DNA of 64,000 nucleotides from CAYUYV01 sp964561475 (GTDB lineage: Bacteria; Pseudomonadota; Alphaproteobacteria; JAJFIK01), in contig CAZLPU010000019.1 in the NCBI GenBank assembly GCA_964561475.1, positions 1 through 64,000 on the forward strand, read 5' to 3'. The translations under genes were made by a program, and so were the position numbers. Positions 8,388-17,783 of the stretch are shown here, piece by piece. Below the pieces are notes generated by a model, which searched no databases, was not told where the DNA came from, and saw only the letters and a program-made list of their open reading frames with translations. The number at the start of each line of letters is the position of its first letter. Positions within the stretch are counted from its first letter, which is position 1.

Positions 8388-8867
8388 TCACTCCTCCCTG
8401 CCACCTCCGGCTGCCACCACTGGCGGCATTTCCGATGCGGGGGGAGCCAGGGCCGGGGCTTCCGGCGGCGGTGCGGTGAGGATCGCGGGCATGCGGACCC
8501 GGCGTTCATAGGCCGGCGGCATGGGCAGGCTCTCCCCGGCCACCGGGTCAAGGACATCCCGGCTCAGGTCGGCGCGCAGGCGTAGCATGTCCATCCGGGC
8601 CATGACGGCGTCCCGGTCCGCCTTGCTCAAGGTGTCCCGTTTCTCAGGCCCTTGGCCGAGGGCGGGATAGGGATCCTCGGACGGGGGCACCTGGGCCGCC
8701 GGATCCAAGGTCTTGGAGCAACCAGCCAGACCCAGGGCCAGACCCACGGTCAGACCACACAGGATGGCCATGGGGGTAACGGAACCCGTCAGCCGTCGGA
8801 CAGGGGCGACCATGGGGTCCCGGTGTCCCGGCTGAGTGGTCGCACGGCAAGAGAGGCTTCGCGTCAC
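8388..8867 (-). CDS. putative lipoprotein
   Basis: 159 residues, starting at a GTG (8867) that overlaps the stop of the upstream L,D-transpeptidase gene by four bases (GTGA), which suggests translational coupling; an ATG at 8813 is the alternative. The hydrophobic segment AILCGLTVGLALGLAGC ends in a lipobox (LAGC), so the mature protein should be lipid-anchored. The rest is Pro/Ala-rich with one charged stretch (SKADRDAVMARMDMLRLRAD). I recognise no domain. Linkage to the transpeptidase suggests an envelope or cell-wall role; this is inference. Confidence 0.68.
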   Translation of the reverse strand: MTRSLSCRATTQPGHRDPMVAPVRRLTGSVTPMAILCGLTVGLALGLAGCSKTLDPAAQVPPSEDPYPALGQGPEKRDTLSKADRDAVMARMDMLRLRADLSRDVLDPVAGESLPMPPAYERRVRMPAILTAPPPEAPALAPPASEMPPVVAAGGGREE

Positions 8868-10084
8868 AGCACTTCCTGTTCGAGATCGTCAATGACAAGC
8901 AGCACCCGGTAACCCGGTTCAACCACCAGCCGTCCTTCATCATCGCGCATCATCACACCATCCTTGCGCGTATACCCCGAGACGGGATGCCGAGGAAAGT
9001 CCGGGACATAGCCCTCATAGCCCTCGCGGACCCGTTCGAACAGTTCCTCGGCATGGGCGAGAGACAGGCGCACACAGCCACCGGAGGCCCTCCGGCCCAG
9101 GAACCGCTCATACCGCCGGCTTGCCGCATGAATGGCGTAGCCGGATTTACGGGTTCTGTAATCGTAATCGAAGAACATGGCGAAAGGCATGGGCGCGCCG
9201 TTCCACTGATAGGACCGCACGAACCGGTACATGCGGTTCTCATCAAGACGGAACAGGCCCGTGGGCGTATTGGTGAAATAACGCTCCCGCCGTTCCCGAC
9301 CGGTGGACACCAGCCAACGGTCGGTGAGTTCCACGGTCATGGGGGTCAGGGCAGGCTTGACCTCGTCCGGCGCCACCCCGGGAAAGCCCGCGAGGGAGAC
9401 GGCGGATGGGGTGCTCCCCCGCTCAAAGGGCTCCGGCTCTTCGGTTGGCTGGGGATCCTCACGGGGCTCGGGTTCTGCCGCGGGCTGGGGCTCGTCAGCG
9501 GCTGCTGGCGCTTGATCCGCCGACCCCGCCTCTTCGGGATCGGGCGATTCGGGCTCCGGTAACTCGGGGTCCGGCTCAGGCGTGACCGGAGCCGGGGGCG
9601 GTGGCGGAAAGATCCGGGTGCCGGCGCGGCGTTCGAAAATGAACATCTGCTGCGCCCAGATGCCGCGCTCGGCCTTGTTCACGTAAAGGAAGAGATCGAA
9701 GTACGGCCGCAACTCTTCGGGAACCAACTCCAGCATGCGCGACTGGGGGCTGTAGGCCAGATCGTCCGGACCGAATGGCAGGGCGTAGGGTTCCTGCTCC
9801 AGGAACCGTTTGGGCGGATAGGGCTTGAGATCCGGCTCGGCAATGAGATTGGCGAAAATCTCGTCCCGGGTCATGAGGTCTTCCAGGGGCGGCGGGGCTT
9901 TGCGGCGCCCCTGTTCCTCCTGGGTCGCTCGGCGCTCTGATTCGGCTTCGAGCACGGTCTTCTGGGCTACAACGCTTCCACTGGTTGCAAACCAGCAGAC
10001 GGCCACCATTATGCCAAGACGATAGCCTAGAAGTCTGGGTGAAGCAGAGGATGAAGACGCTGTGGGATCTGTCCGCCGAGCCAT
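8864..10084 (-). CDS. L,D-transpeptidase (YkuD) with proline-rich insertion
   Basis: 406 residues from the ATG at 10084 (GAGGAG 10 bases upstream); a TTG at 10117 is less likely. A signal or anchor segment spans about residues 19-41. The YkuD catalytic domain forms 3-3 peptidoglycan cross-links or attaches proteins to peptidoglycan. The catalytic block has His319 and LGRRASGGCVRLS with Cys337. The domain looks split: its first strand (YVNKAERGIWAQQMFIFE, about 134-151) is separated from VELTDRWLVSTG (251-262) by ~90 residues rich in Pro and Glu. The gene overlaps the downstream lipoprotein gene. Periplasmic. Confidence 0.87.
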   Translation of the reverse strand: MARRTDPTASSSSASPRLLGYRLGIMVAVCWFATSGSVVAQKTVLEAESERRATQEEQGRRKAPPPLEDLMTRDEIFANLIAEPDLKPYPPKRFLEQEPYALPFGPDDLAYSPQSRMLELVPEELRPYFDLFLYVNKAERGIWAQQMFIFERRAGTRIFPPPPPAPVTPEPDPELPEPESPDPEEAGSADQAPAAADEPQPAAEPEPREDPQPTEEPEPFERGSTPSAVSLAGFPGVAPDEVKPALTPMTVELTDRWLVSTGRERRERYFTNTPTGLFRLDENRMYRFVRSYQWNGAPMPFAMFFDYDYRTRKSGYAIHAASRRYERFLGRRASGGCVRLSLAHAEELFERVREGYEGYVPDFPRHPVSGYTRKDGVMMRDDEGRLVVEPGYRVLLVIDDLEQEVL

Positions 10085-10380
10085 CGTACCGTTTCTCCTC
10101 GTGCCGCTTAGAACCAAGCATTGACCGGGTGATCACCGTCTGGGCGGCAATTGTAACCCGGTATCAGACCCTCATGATTGCGCGCGAAGCGCCGGCAAAC
10201 GTCAAGGGCATTAATGAATTGGTGATCTTCCTGAACGGTGATCCATGTTGTGACATAATCAAAAGCGTTGGGCTGGGCCGTTCAGAACGGGATGGGAACG
10301 GTCGGCCCAATGCGGGCCACTGCCCTTGGTATCTGGGGTTCTCCGCACCGGGCAGGCCGCCGAAGAAGGAACAATAAGCC

Positions 10381-12879
10381 GTGCAGACACGCAAACGGTC
10401 AGCCAGCAGTCAGGACAGCCCCGGAAGGCCAGCCGGTCCCTCCGGCAAGGCGGATTACTCTTTGCAGGAACGGCCCATCGGACAGGAACGGCCATCGGGT
10501 CAGACCCGGCCGGTGCATGACTCCCTGGTCCATGATTCCCTGGCTGACGACTTCCATCTGGCACCACCCCTCAGCCCCGCCCAGCCTTTCGCGGATTACC
10601 AGGGCACGAAAGCCAAGCAGGCCGCTCCAGTTCCCCGGGCACAGGATGACGATCTGGGCTTTGCCCGCAGCGCAGGGGGTAAAACCCCGCCAGTGATGCC
10701 CGCCCCGCCCCGGACCAACCCCATGGCGGAATGGGCCCGCCGCCTTGAACGGCCCCACAAGCACAAACAGCGTGCTACCGCGCTGCAGGGCGAGAGTTCT
10801 GTTTCCCCACCGACCACGGAGGCAAAAAGGACGGACACGGCGGAAGAACCGGCCATGGTCCCGCCCCTGGCGCCGCCCGCTCCCGAACCCAAAACCGACA
10901 CACTGTTCGGCGGGCCAGACGAAGCCTCGGTCTGGACTCTGAAGGCCCCGGTCAAAGACAGCCCCGTCAGCCAGTCGCCCGAAACGGGCAAGGCGACACG
11001 GACCGAGCCGACCGAGACCGCCGCCGCCCCCAAACCGCAGCAAAAGGCGCAAAGCCAGGACGGGGCGAAGACACAACCGGGCACCACGCCGTCCCCTGCG
11101 GATATTCCCCTGCCGGATCCTTTCACTTTCGCGCGCAATCTGGGTGCGGTGGCCTACCAGGCCCAGTCCCTTCTGCGTGATGTCCTGGTCCAGCAGCAGG
11201 AGCCATCCCGCCGGGCCAATACCGATCCCTTCAATATCAGCGGGCCGTTCACCGACTTCATGGGCCAGATGATGGGGGACCCGGTAAGACTGGTCCGCTC
11301 CCAGATGGATTTGTGGCAGGCCCAGGCCGGTCTGTGGCAGTCCATGTGGTCCAGGGCCCTGGGGCATCCCACGGAACCGGTGGTGGAACCGGAGCCGGGC
11401 GACAAGCGCTGGAAAAATCCGGAATGGTCGGAAAATGCCGTTTTCGACTTCATCAAGCAGAGCTATCTGATCACGTCGAAATGGATGGTGGACACGGTGT
11501 CCCAGGCGGACGGTTTCGAGCCCCACGCCAAGGACCAGCTCACCTTTTTCACGAAACAGATCACCGATGCGCTGTCCCCGGCCAATTTCGCCCTCACCAA
11601 TCCGGAAGTCATCCGGGAGACCATGCGCACGAATGGGGAAAACCTGGTCAAGGGTTTCTCCAATCTGATGGACGACATGGACCGGGGGAACGGGCTGCCC
11701 TGGATCCGGCACACGGATCTCGGCAGTTTCCAGGTGGGCGGCAACATCGCCGCGACGCCCGGGTCGGTGGTCTATGAAAACGAACTGATGCAGCTCATCC
11801 AGTACAATCCGTCAACGGATGAAGTGCACGAACGCCCCCTGCTGATCGTGCCGCCCTGGATCAACAAGTACTACATTCTTGACCTGCGGGAGGAAAACTC
11901 CTTCGTCAAATGGGCGGTGGACCAGGGTCACACCGTGTTCGTGGTATCCTGGGCCAACCCCGATACGGGCCTGAGCGGATGCACCTTCGAGGATTATCTG
12001 CGCCTTGGCGTCCTGGATGCCCTCAACGCGATCACCGAGGCCACCGGCGCCCGGCAGGTCAATGCCATCGGCTACTGCATCGGGGGCACGCTCCTGTCGG
12101 CGGCCCTTGCATGGCTTGCGGCCCGGAACAGGGATCCGATCGCCTCGGCCACCTTCTTTGCCACCCAGGTCGATTTCTCCGAAGCCGGAGAGCTGAGCGT
12201 CTTCATCGATGAAAACCAGATCCGCGCCATTGACGAGCAGGTCAAGACCGAGGGGGGGTGTCTGGAAGGGGTGCATCTGGCGACCATCTTCAACATGCTG
12301 CGGGCCAATGATCTGATCTGGTCGTTCGTGGTGAACAATTATCTCCTGGGCCGGGATCCGCGCCGGTTCGACCTTCTGTACTGGAACGCGGATCAGACCC
12401 GCCTGCCCCGGGCCATGCTCTTGACCTATCTGCGGGACTGTTACCTGGACAATCGGCTGGCCAAGGGGGAAATGACCCTTTTGAATGAGCGGATCGATCT
12501 GTCGAAGGTCAGGGTGCCGATCTATATTCAGTGCTCGAAGGATGACCACATTGCCCCAAGCCGCTCGGTGTACAAGGGCCGGTCGGCCTTTGGCGGACCG
12601 GTGCGCTTTGTCTGCGCGGGCAGCGGCCACATCGCCGGTGTGATCAATCCGCCCCAGGCGCAAAAATACCAGTACTGGACCAGTGACGGCGACGCGGCGG
12701 ATTTTGACACTTGGCTCGAAAACGCCGACTGCACGCCTGGATCCTGGTGGCCGGACTGGAAAGCCTGGATGAGCAATCACAGCGGTCCCATGGTCCCCGC
12801 GCGTATCCCCGGCGAAGGCGTGCTCGACGTGATCGAACCGGCGCCGGGCTCCTACGTCCGGGTGCGCAGCGCCTGGTGA
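10381..12879 (+). CDS. phaC: class I poly(3-hydroxyalkanoate) synthase with long N-terminal extension
   Basis: PhaC polymerises (R)-3-hydroxyacyl-CoA into polyester at the surface of PHA granules. The protein has 832 residues against about 590 for class I synthases. The extra ~240 N-terminal residues are Pro/Ala/Lys-rich and probably disordered. The synthase core runs from about residue 244, with the lipase-like box GYCIGG (Cys566), Asp722 in KDDHIAP and His750 in GSGHIAGV; spacing matches the Cys-Asp-His triad of the family. The start is GTG at 10381 with AAGAAGGA upstream; no later ATG with a good ribosome site lies before the core. No phaA, phaB or phasin gene is in the window. Confidence 0.92.
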   Translation: MQTRKRSASSQDSPGRPAGPSGKADYSLQERPIGQERPSGQTRPVHDSLVHDSLADDFHLAPPLSPAQPFADYQGTKAKQAAPVPRAQDDDLGFARSAGGKTPPVMPAPPRTNPMAEWARRLERPHKHKQRATALQGESSVSPPTTEAKRTDTAEEPAMVPPLAPPAPEPKTDTLFGGPDEASVWTLKAPVKDSPVSQSPETGKATRTEPTETAAAPKPQQKAQSQDGAKTQPGTTPSPADIPLPDPFTFARNLGAVAYQAQSLLRDVLVQQQEPSRRANTDPFNISGPFTDFMGQMMGDPVRLVRSQMDLWQAQAGLWQSMWSRALGHPTEPVVEPEPGDKRWKNPEWSENAVFDFIKQSYLITSKWMVDTVSQADGFEPHAKDQLTFFTKQITDALSPANFALTNPEVIRETMRTNGENLVKGFSNLMDDMDRGNGLPWIRHTDLGSFQVGGNIAATPGSVVYENELMQLIQYNPSTDEVHERPLLIVPPWINKYYILDLREENSFVKWAVDQGHTVFVVSWANPDTGLSGCTFEDYLRLGVLDALNAITEATGARQVNAIGYCIGGTLLSAALAWLAARNRDPIASATFFATQVDFSEAGELSVFIDENQIRAIDEQVKTEGGCLEGVHLATIFNMLRANDLIWSFVVNNYLLGRDPRRFDLLYWNADQTRLPRAMLLTYLRDCYLDNRLAKGEMTLLNERIDLSKVRVPIYIQCSKDDHIAPSRSVYKGRSAFGGPVRFVCAGSGHIAGVINPPQAQKYQYWTSDGDAADFDTWLENADCTPGSWWPDWKAWMSNHSGPMVPARIPGEGVLDVIEPAPGSYVRVRSAW

Positions 12880-12912
12880 GGGCCGGCTTGACTTGATCCC
12901 TCCGTGGGCGGC

Positions 12913-13728
12913 CTACCAGGCGAGAAAGACAATGAAAACCGCCAGGGCGATGACGATCCAGAATGCCAGTTCACGGATCATGAGCCGGCGGCTCAGCGTC
13001 TGAAGGGCGCTGGGATCCTCAAGCTGCCATTGGGCCGCCTGCTCCTTCGACAAGGGGGCATGGCGGTCGCGCCACCGGTTGACCTCATCGGCAAAAGCCT
13101 GGGCGGTGTCGTACGATCCGCCGAGAGAGAATGTGCTCAGGGGAATGCAGACATCCGCGCCGGGAATGTGGGGAATGTCCTTGCGTCCGTGATGAGCCAG
13201 CCGCTCGGAGGCTTCCCGGGCATAGGCCACGGCGAAGCGGCGGGGGAACAGCCGCAGACGGACTGTCGCCACGCCGAACCGGCCCAGAGATTCCCAGGCC
13301 CAGATCCGGCGGCGCATCAGGGTCACCACCGCAAGACCTTCCGGGGCGAGGATGATCATGGGCAGCCCGGCGACAATACTGACCACGGGGACGATCAGCG
13401 CACCCGCGCACAGGATCAGCGCACCATAAAGGGCCAGCCGCCTGTCCGGGTCATCCCCCAGCACAAGCCAGACCAGCAGGGTCAGGATCAAGGCACTGAT
13501 GATTTTCATCACCTGGCGGCGGACAGGAGCACGGATGATATGCTGATGGGGCGCGCCGGCCCTTTCGGATCCTGTGCCGGTGATGGTGTCACTGGGCACC
13601 AGGGGCGCTGTCGCGGACGGCATTCCCGGCATGGACAGCCCCTCGCCCGCCCAATCAGCCTCCCGAACCTGCGAACCTGTCTCCGGAACTTGAGTCCCAA
13701 GCGACAGGCGTGGCGCCCGATCGTCCAT
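12913..13728 (-). CDS. membrane protein of unknown function, PH-like
   Basis: 271 residues from the ATG at 13728, which has a purine-rich GGGAGGGCGGA site; an upstream start at 13788 is open but weaker. Two adjacent transmembrane helices lie near residues 75-115, followed by a soluble stretch with alternating strands (MIILAPEGLAVVTLMRR, RIWAWESLGRFGV) that resembles bacterial PH-like membrane proteins. A third hydrophobic helix (FWIVIALAVFIVFLAW) closes the protein. Convergent with phaC (33-base gap). I cannot assign a function. Confidence 0.65.
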   Translation of the reverse strand: MDDRAPRLSLGTQVPETGSQVREADWAGEGLSMPGMPSATAPLVPSDTITGTGSERAGAPHQHIIRAPVRRQVMKIISALILTLLVWLVLGDDPDRRLALYGALILCAGALIVPVVSIVAGLPMIILAPEGLAVVTLMRRRIWAWESLGRFGVATVRLRLFPRRFAVAYAREASERLAHHGRKDIPHIPGADVCIPLSTFSLGGSYDTAQAFADEVNRWRDRHAPLSKEQAAQWQLEDPSALQTLSRRLMIRELAFWIVIALAVFIVFLAW

Positions 13729-14077
13729 TGCTCCGCCCTCCCTCTCATGGGCTCCTGGTCCGGTCTGCCCCGAGGGCACACGACCCAAAAGGACAGACTG
13801 GCCCGGGGCTGGGCCCCCACCCAGCCGCTCAGTCTATACGAGCCAGCCCGCCTTCCAAGCCCCGGCATTTTCCATCCCGCCTTTGAGCCTTGCTTTCAGA
13901 CGTGCCACACTCTCTCGTTATGTCCGGCACACGTTTATGTCAGGCAAGGGGACAATAGCGGCCCTCGTCGTCTTGAGCGTGCACCCTGGTTCCGGCAAAT
14001 CTTAAGCAATGACATAAGCCCCGCGAGGCAGGCGGCCATCTCCCAGCGACAGGCGTGATGCAGACAGGAGAGACGGA
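13729..14077. other. divergent intergenic region
   Basis: 349 bases between the membrane-protein gene (minus) and ggt (plus). No tidy promoter pair or gene is visible. A loose inverted repeat with CGTGCC and GGCACACG arms lies near 13900-13936. Confidence 0.35.
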
Positions 14078-15865
14078 ATGAACAAAGCAATTGACCGGGT
14101 CACAGCCGAAGGGCGGCGGGACCGGCGGGGTCCACCTTTCGGCACATCCTTGTCCAGGATGCTTTGCCTGACCCTGTCTCTCGCGATCCTGCCCGTGGTG
14201 AGCGGCTGCGCGGTCCAGCAAGGGGACCAGGGCGCGGCCTCCCGGGCCATGGCATCATCCGAGAGCACAGAGACGGGCACAGCCGCCGTGGCCATGCCGG
14301 ACCGGTTCTCCGCTGACGCGGCCCGGGCCATTCTGGAAAAGGGCGGTAACGCGGTGGACGCGGCCATTGCCGCGTCCTTCGTGCTGGCCGTGACCCTTCC
14401 GGAAGCGGGCAATATCGGCGGCGGGGGGTTCATGACCCTGGTCATGGATGGCGAAGCGGACTTTCTGGACTACCGGGAGACCGCACCGGCGGCCGCCGAC
14501 CGGGACATGTATCTCGACGAGAACGGTGAGGTGATCGAGGACGCCAGTGAAATCGGCGGCCTCGCCTCGGGCATTCCAGGCACTGTGGCGGGCATGGTCG
14601 CGGCCCACGAAAAATATGGCAGCCTGCCCTGGCGCGACCTGGTGGAGCCTGCCATCGCTCTCGCGCGGGACGGATTTGAGTTGCCGGAGGGCCTTGCAAG
14701 CCGGATCGCCCGGAGTACACAGAAATTCGCGGGCAAGACCAATTTCGCGGACTACTTTAAAGGTGAGACCGGTGATCTCCTGGTCCAGACGGAGTTGGCC
14801 GAAACCCTGGAACGCATTGCCGACAAGGGCAATGCGGGCTTCTATGAAGGGGAAACGGCCGCCCAGACTGCCGCGACCATGGTCAAGACCGGTGGCCTGA
14901 TTACGCAAGAAGACATGGCGGGCTATGAAGCCCTCTGGCGCACGCCCCTCACCGGTCAGTGGCGGGACTATACGGTGGTCAGCGCACCGCCCCCCAGTTC
15001 CGGCGGCGTGGCCCTGATGCAGCTTTTGGGCATGAAGGCGGAACTGGCCGCTGATTTCGAAGGTCTGGACCATAACAGCCCCCAATACATTCACCTGATC
15101 GCCGAGATCGAAAAGCGGGTCTTTGCGGACCGGGCGGAATATCTGGGAGATCCGGACTTTACCGAAGTCCCAGTCACCGAGCTTGTGTCGCCTGATTACA
15201 TCAAGCGCCGGGCAGGGGAAGTGAGCCCGGATGCCATCTCCTCCACGCCGGATGTGAAGCCGGGTCTGCGGGAAAGTTTCCAGACCACCCATTTCTCCAT
15301 CCTGGATTATGACGGGAACGGCGCATCGGTGACCACGACCCTCAACACCAGTTTCGGGTCCGGTGTCGTGGTGGAAGGCGCGGGCTATCTCATGAACAAT
15401 GAGATGGACGACTTCTCCATGAAGCCGGGTGTACCCAATGTCTATGGTGTGATCGGCGGGGAAGCGAATGCCATCGCTCCCGGCAAGCGGATGCTGTCAT
15501 CCATGACGCCGACCATCCTGATGGAGGATGACGCGGTGGCCATGGTGGTCGGCACGCCGGGCGGACCCACCATTTTCACCTCCGTGTTCCAGGCCATCGT
15601 GAACCATGTGGAGTTCGGCATGACAGCGGCGCAGGCCGTGGGGGCCGGACGGTTCCACCACCAGCTCCTGCCGCCCAACATGGTGTTCTTTGAACGGCGT
15701 ATCGAGAATTTCGACGAAACAAGTGCGGCTCTGGAAGCCATGGGCTACAACCTGCGCAGGATCCCTCAGTATGGGGATGTGCACGCGATCACCATCGTGG
15801 ACGGCGTGGTCGATGCTGCGGCGGACCCGAGAGGCAGAGGCGCCTCCATGGTGTTCGAGCGGTAG
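14078..15865 (+). CDS. ggt: gamma-glutamyltransferase, lipoprotein form
   Basis: Gamma-glutamyltransferase hydrolyses or transfers the gamma-glutamyl group of glutathione in the periplasm; the precursor cuts itself before a catalytic Thr. The 595-residue protein has a signal ending in a lipobox (VVSGC, Cys44), then NAVDAAIAASFVLAVTLPEA, NIGGGGFMTLV and LDYRETAP. The autocleavage site is FQTTHFS with nucleophile Thr404. Downstream are NTSFGSGVVVEGAG and LMNNEMDDFS, standard small-subunit motifs, so the enzyme looks complete. The lipid anchor is a variation on the usual soluble periplasmic form. The ATG at 14078 has a GGAGA site. Confidence 0.93.
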   Translation: MNKAIDRVTAEGRRDRRGPPFGTSLSRMLCLTLSLAILPVVSGCAVQQGDQGAASRAMASSESTETGTAAVAMPDRFSADAARAILEKGGNAVDAAIAASFVLAVTLPEAGNIGGGGFMTLVMDGEADFLDYRETAPAAADRDMYLDENGEVIEDASEIGGLASGIPGTVAGMVAAHEKYGSLPWRDLVEPAIALARDGFELPEGLASRIARSTQKFAGKTNFADYFKGETGDLLVQTELAETLERIADKGNAGFYEGETAAQTAATMVKTGGLITQEDMAGYEALWRTPLTGQWRDYTVVSAPPPSSGGVALMQLLGMKAELAADFEGLDHNSPQYIHLIAEIEKRVFADRAEYLGDPDFTEVPVTELVSPDYIKRRAGEVSPDAISSTPDVKPGLRESFQTTHFSILDYDGNGASVTTTLNTSFGSGVVVEGAGYLMNNEMDDFSMKPGVPNVYGVIGGEANAIAPGKRMLSSMTPTILMEDDAVAMVVGTPGGPTIFTSVFQAIVNHVEFGMTAAQAVGAGRFHHQLLPPNMVFFERRIENFDETSAALEAMGYNLRRIPQYGDVHAITIVDGVVDAAADPRGRGASMVFER

Positions 15866-16216
15866 GTTCCGCCGCCAGATTCGGTCTTCCGTGCCGGGAA
15901 GAAGCGCGACGGGCCCATTTGGGACCTCCCGGAACAGGCATAGAACGTGGCATCGGTGCCCTGGAACCGTTTCGGCTCGAACAGGTTCGGCTCTTGTTTG
16001 GTGTCGCCCAACCCGCTGCAGGGTCAGCGGTGCTGCGTACCGAAACTACAAGACACAAGAGCCGATCCCGTGTGAACGGAACCGGCTCTATAGGAGCTTT
16101 TGACGCTCGTGGTTCCGCCCGGACGGATGAAGCGGGCGCAGGTCGACATCCGTCTGGGCCGCTGGGTAAACAAAAACTGAGCCAGGGCAGCCAAAGTCGG
16201 CCTGTAGGCGATTGTT
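15866..16216. other. intergenic region with one hairpin
   Basis: The region lies between convergent ggt and the EF-hand gene. A two-step hairpin occurs with arms AGAGCCG (16058-16064) and CGGCTCT (16083-16089) and an inner CCGT/ACGG stem. No T-run follows directly, so a terminator role is only possible. No gene is seen. Confidence 0.4.
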
Positions 16217-16696
16217 TTACTGGGCAGCCAACGCGCGCAGTTCACCACGGCGCAGAACGCTATCGCCATTCACGTCCGCTCTCATGAACTGTTCCCGCAA
16301 GCGTGCTGCATATTCATCGACAATGACAACACCATCACTGTTGACGTCCAAATGGGCAAACCGCAGGGCGGCAAGATCCGAGACGCTCTGTCGGGCCAGA
16401 CCATTCTTCGCGCTGTCTCCCATCACACCCGAGACGCCCCGCCATTCGCCCCGGCGCAGGACACCATCACCGTCCTTGTCTGCCTGATCGAAAAGGCCGA
16501 GCCAAAGAGTGGCAAATTCCTCACCGATCACGGCACCGTCGCTGTTTGTGTCGTACTTGCTGAAGGTGTTCCCCACCCACTGCGCATGCTCCTCGATGGT
16601 CAAGCCGTCCTGGGCCAGGGCCCAAAGGGTGTTGGCATGGGCGGTGGTAAAGCTAAGAATGGCAAAGGCAATACCTGCCAGAGCGGTTCGGGACAT
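16217..16696 (-). CDS. exported EF-hand calcium-binding protein
   Basis: 159 residues with an N-terminal signal peptide (FAILSFTTAHA) and four EF-hand loops: DTNSDGAVIGEE, DKDGDGVLRRGE, DVNSDGVVIVDE and DVNGDSVLRRGE. The third and fourth lack the ideal Gly or Ile positions but keep acidic ligands, so several Ca2+ ions can probably be bound. Location is periplasmic or secreted. The ATG at 16696 has AAGGAG 8 bases upstream. The FLGG-repeat protein gene lies just upstream on the same strand (122-base gap). Confidence 0.85.
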   Translation of the reverse strand: MSRTALAGIAFAILSFTTAHANTLWALAQDGLTIEEHAQWVGNTFSKYDTNSDGAVIGEEFATLWLGLFDQADKDGDGVLRRGEWRGVSGVMGDSAKNGLARQSVSDLAALRFAHLDVNSDGVVIVDEYAARLREQFMRADVNGDSVLRRGELRALAAQ

Positions 16697-16818
16697 GGCG
16701 ATAGCTCCTTATGCTTACGATGTGTGGCAGGCTGGCCCACGCCTGGTGGTTCAGTCTCTGGGATCCAGCATGGGGTCGGCCTGCGCTTTTCAGTCCAAGT
16801 CGGGATAGCGGTTCGGAT

Positions 16819-17526
16819 TTATTGAGGTTTTGCGGTGATCGTGAAGGGCACACCGCTTGCGGTTTGCAGGGTGATGTCCACGGATCCGTCCGGATTGGTC
16901 TTGGTGACGCTGGCGCTGCCGAAAGTGCGTCCCCCGGGTCCGGTACAGGTGAGGCCGCCGGAACGGCCACCATTCCCATACTGAGCACCCCGGTTGCAGC
17001 TGTAGCTGCCGCCTAGAAAGGTGGTGCCGGAAATGGAGGACTGGACGCCATTGCCGCTGGCCTTACGCTCAACCTGGTGTCTACCGCCAAGGAAGGTACG
17101 ACGCTCTGCCTTGGTTGCCACGCCGTCAGAGCCCGCTTCGCGGGTGTATGCTCCCTCACCGCCGAGGAAATTGCGCCTCGCCCCCTGGGACTGAACGCCG
17201 TCAGGACCGGTCACCCGCTGGCCGACGGCCTCGCCGCCAAGAAAAGTGCGCCGCTGTCCCTGGGTCGCCCGGCCGCCATCGCCGGTCGCCTCACTGGACC
17301 ATGCACCGGAACCGCCAAGGGTGTTGCGATAAGCACCGCCTTGCGCCGCGGGCCGTGACCCAAGCCCGGTCACACCCCAGGACCGTCCCATGGGCCCCGT
17401 TATGGTGCGTGACGGCTCAGTCTGTTGAGTGGTCTCTTTACCGTCTTTATCATCCGCAAGGGACGGAGCAGTGGCAGCCAATGTCAGCACCAGGGCGGAA
17501 AGGCCGATCAGATTCACTTTGAGCAT
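16819..17526 (-). CDS. exported protein with RRTFLGG repeats, unknown function
   Basis: 235 residues from the ATG at 17526 (AAGGAG 6 bases upstream). A clear signal peptide (LIGLSALVLTLAATAPSLA) is followed by Gly/Arg-rich repeats of about 28-32 residues built around (R/T)xFLGG: QRRTFLGGEA, ARRNFLGGEG, ERRTFLGGRH and SGTTFLGGSY, each preceded by a GxDGV/GNGV turn. Two Cys residues (SYSCNRGA, LTCTGPGG) lie near the C-terminus, followed by a beta-rich tail (SVDITLQTASGVPFTITAKP). I know no family for it. The repeats suggest a beta-structured surface or matrix protein. Confidence 0.72.
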   Translation of the reverse strand: MLKVNLIGLSALVLTLAATAPSLADDKDGKETTQQTEPSRTITGPMGRSWGVTGLGSRPAAQGGAYRNTLGGSGAWSSEATGDGGRATQGQRRTFLGGEAVGQRVTGPDGVQSQGARRNFLGGEGAYTREAGSDGVATKAERRTFLGGRHQVERKASGNGVQSSISGTTFLGGSYSCNRGAQYGNGGRSGGLTCTGPGGRTFGSASVTKTNPDGSVDITLQTASGVPFTITAKPQ

Positions 17527-17783
17527 GTTCAACTCCTTGGCTACAGCACGGAGGTTACTGTGGTTGGTCGGTCCGAAGATTTGCGGCCCAGGCGGATCGT
17601 TTCCGCCCCGGCAGGTTCTGGTTTACGTCTTCAGGGACCCAGGAACCAGGAACAGTCCGTCTCTCTTTGTATCCAGTTGTATCCAGCGCTGCACGAACCG
17701 CCGCAAGCGCTATACTGCATTGAACGGACCAGACGACCCTGCGCCTTCATGGTCCAATCGGGGCCAAGTGAAATGGTTTTAGA

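Noticed and set aside
10399..11712. 437-residue minus-strand frame
   Set aside because: It is antisense to phaC, with composition typical of shadow frames.
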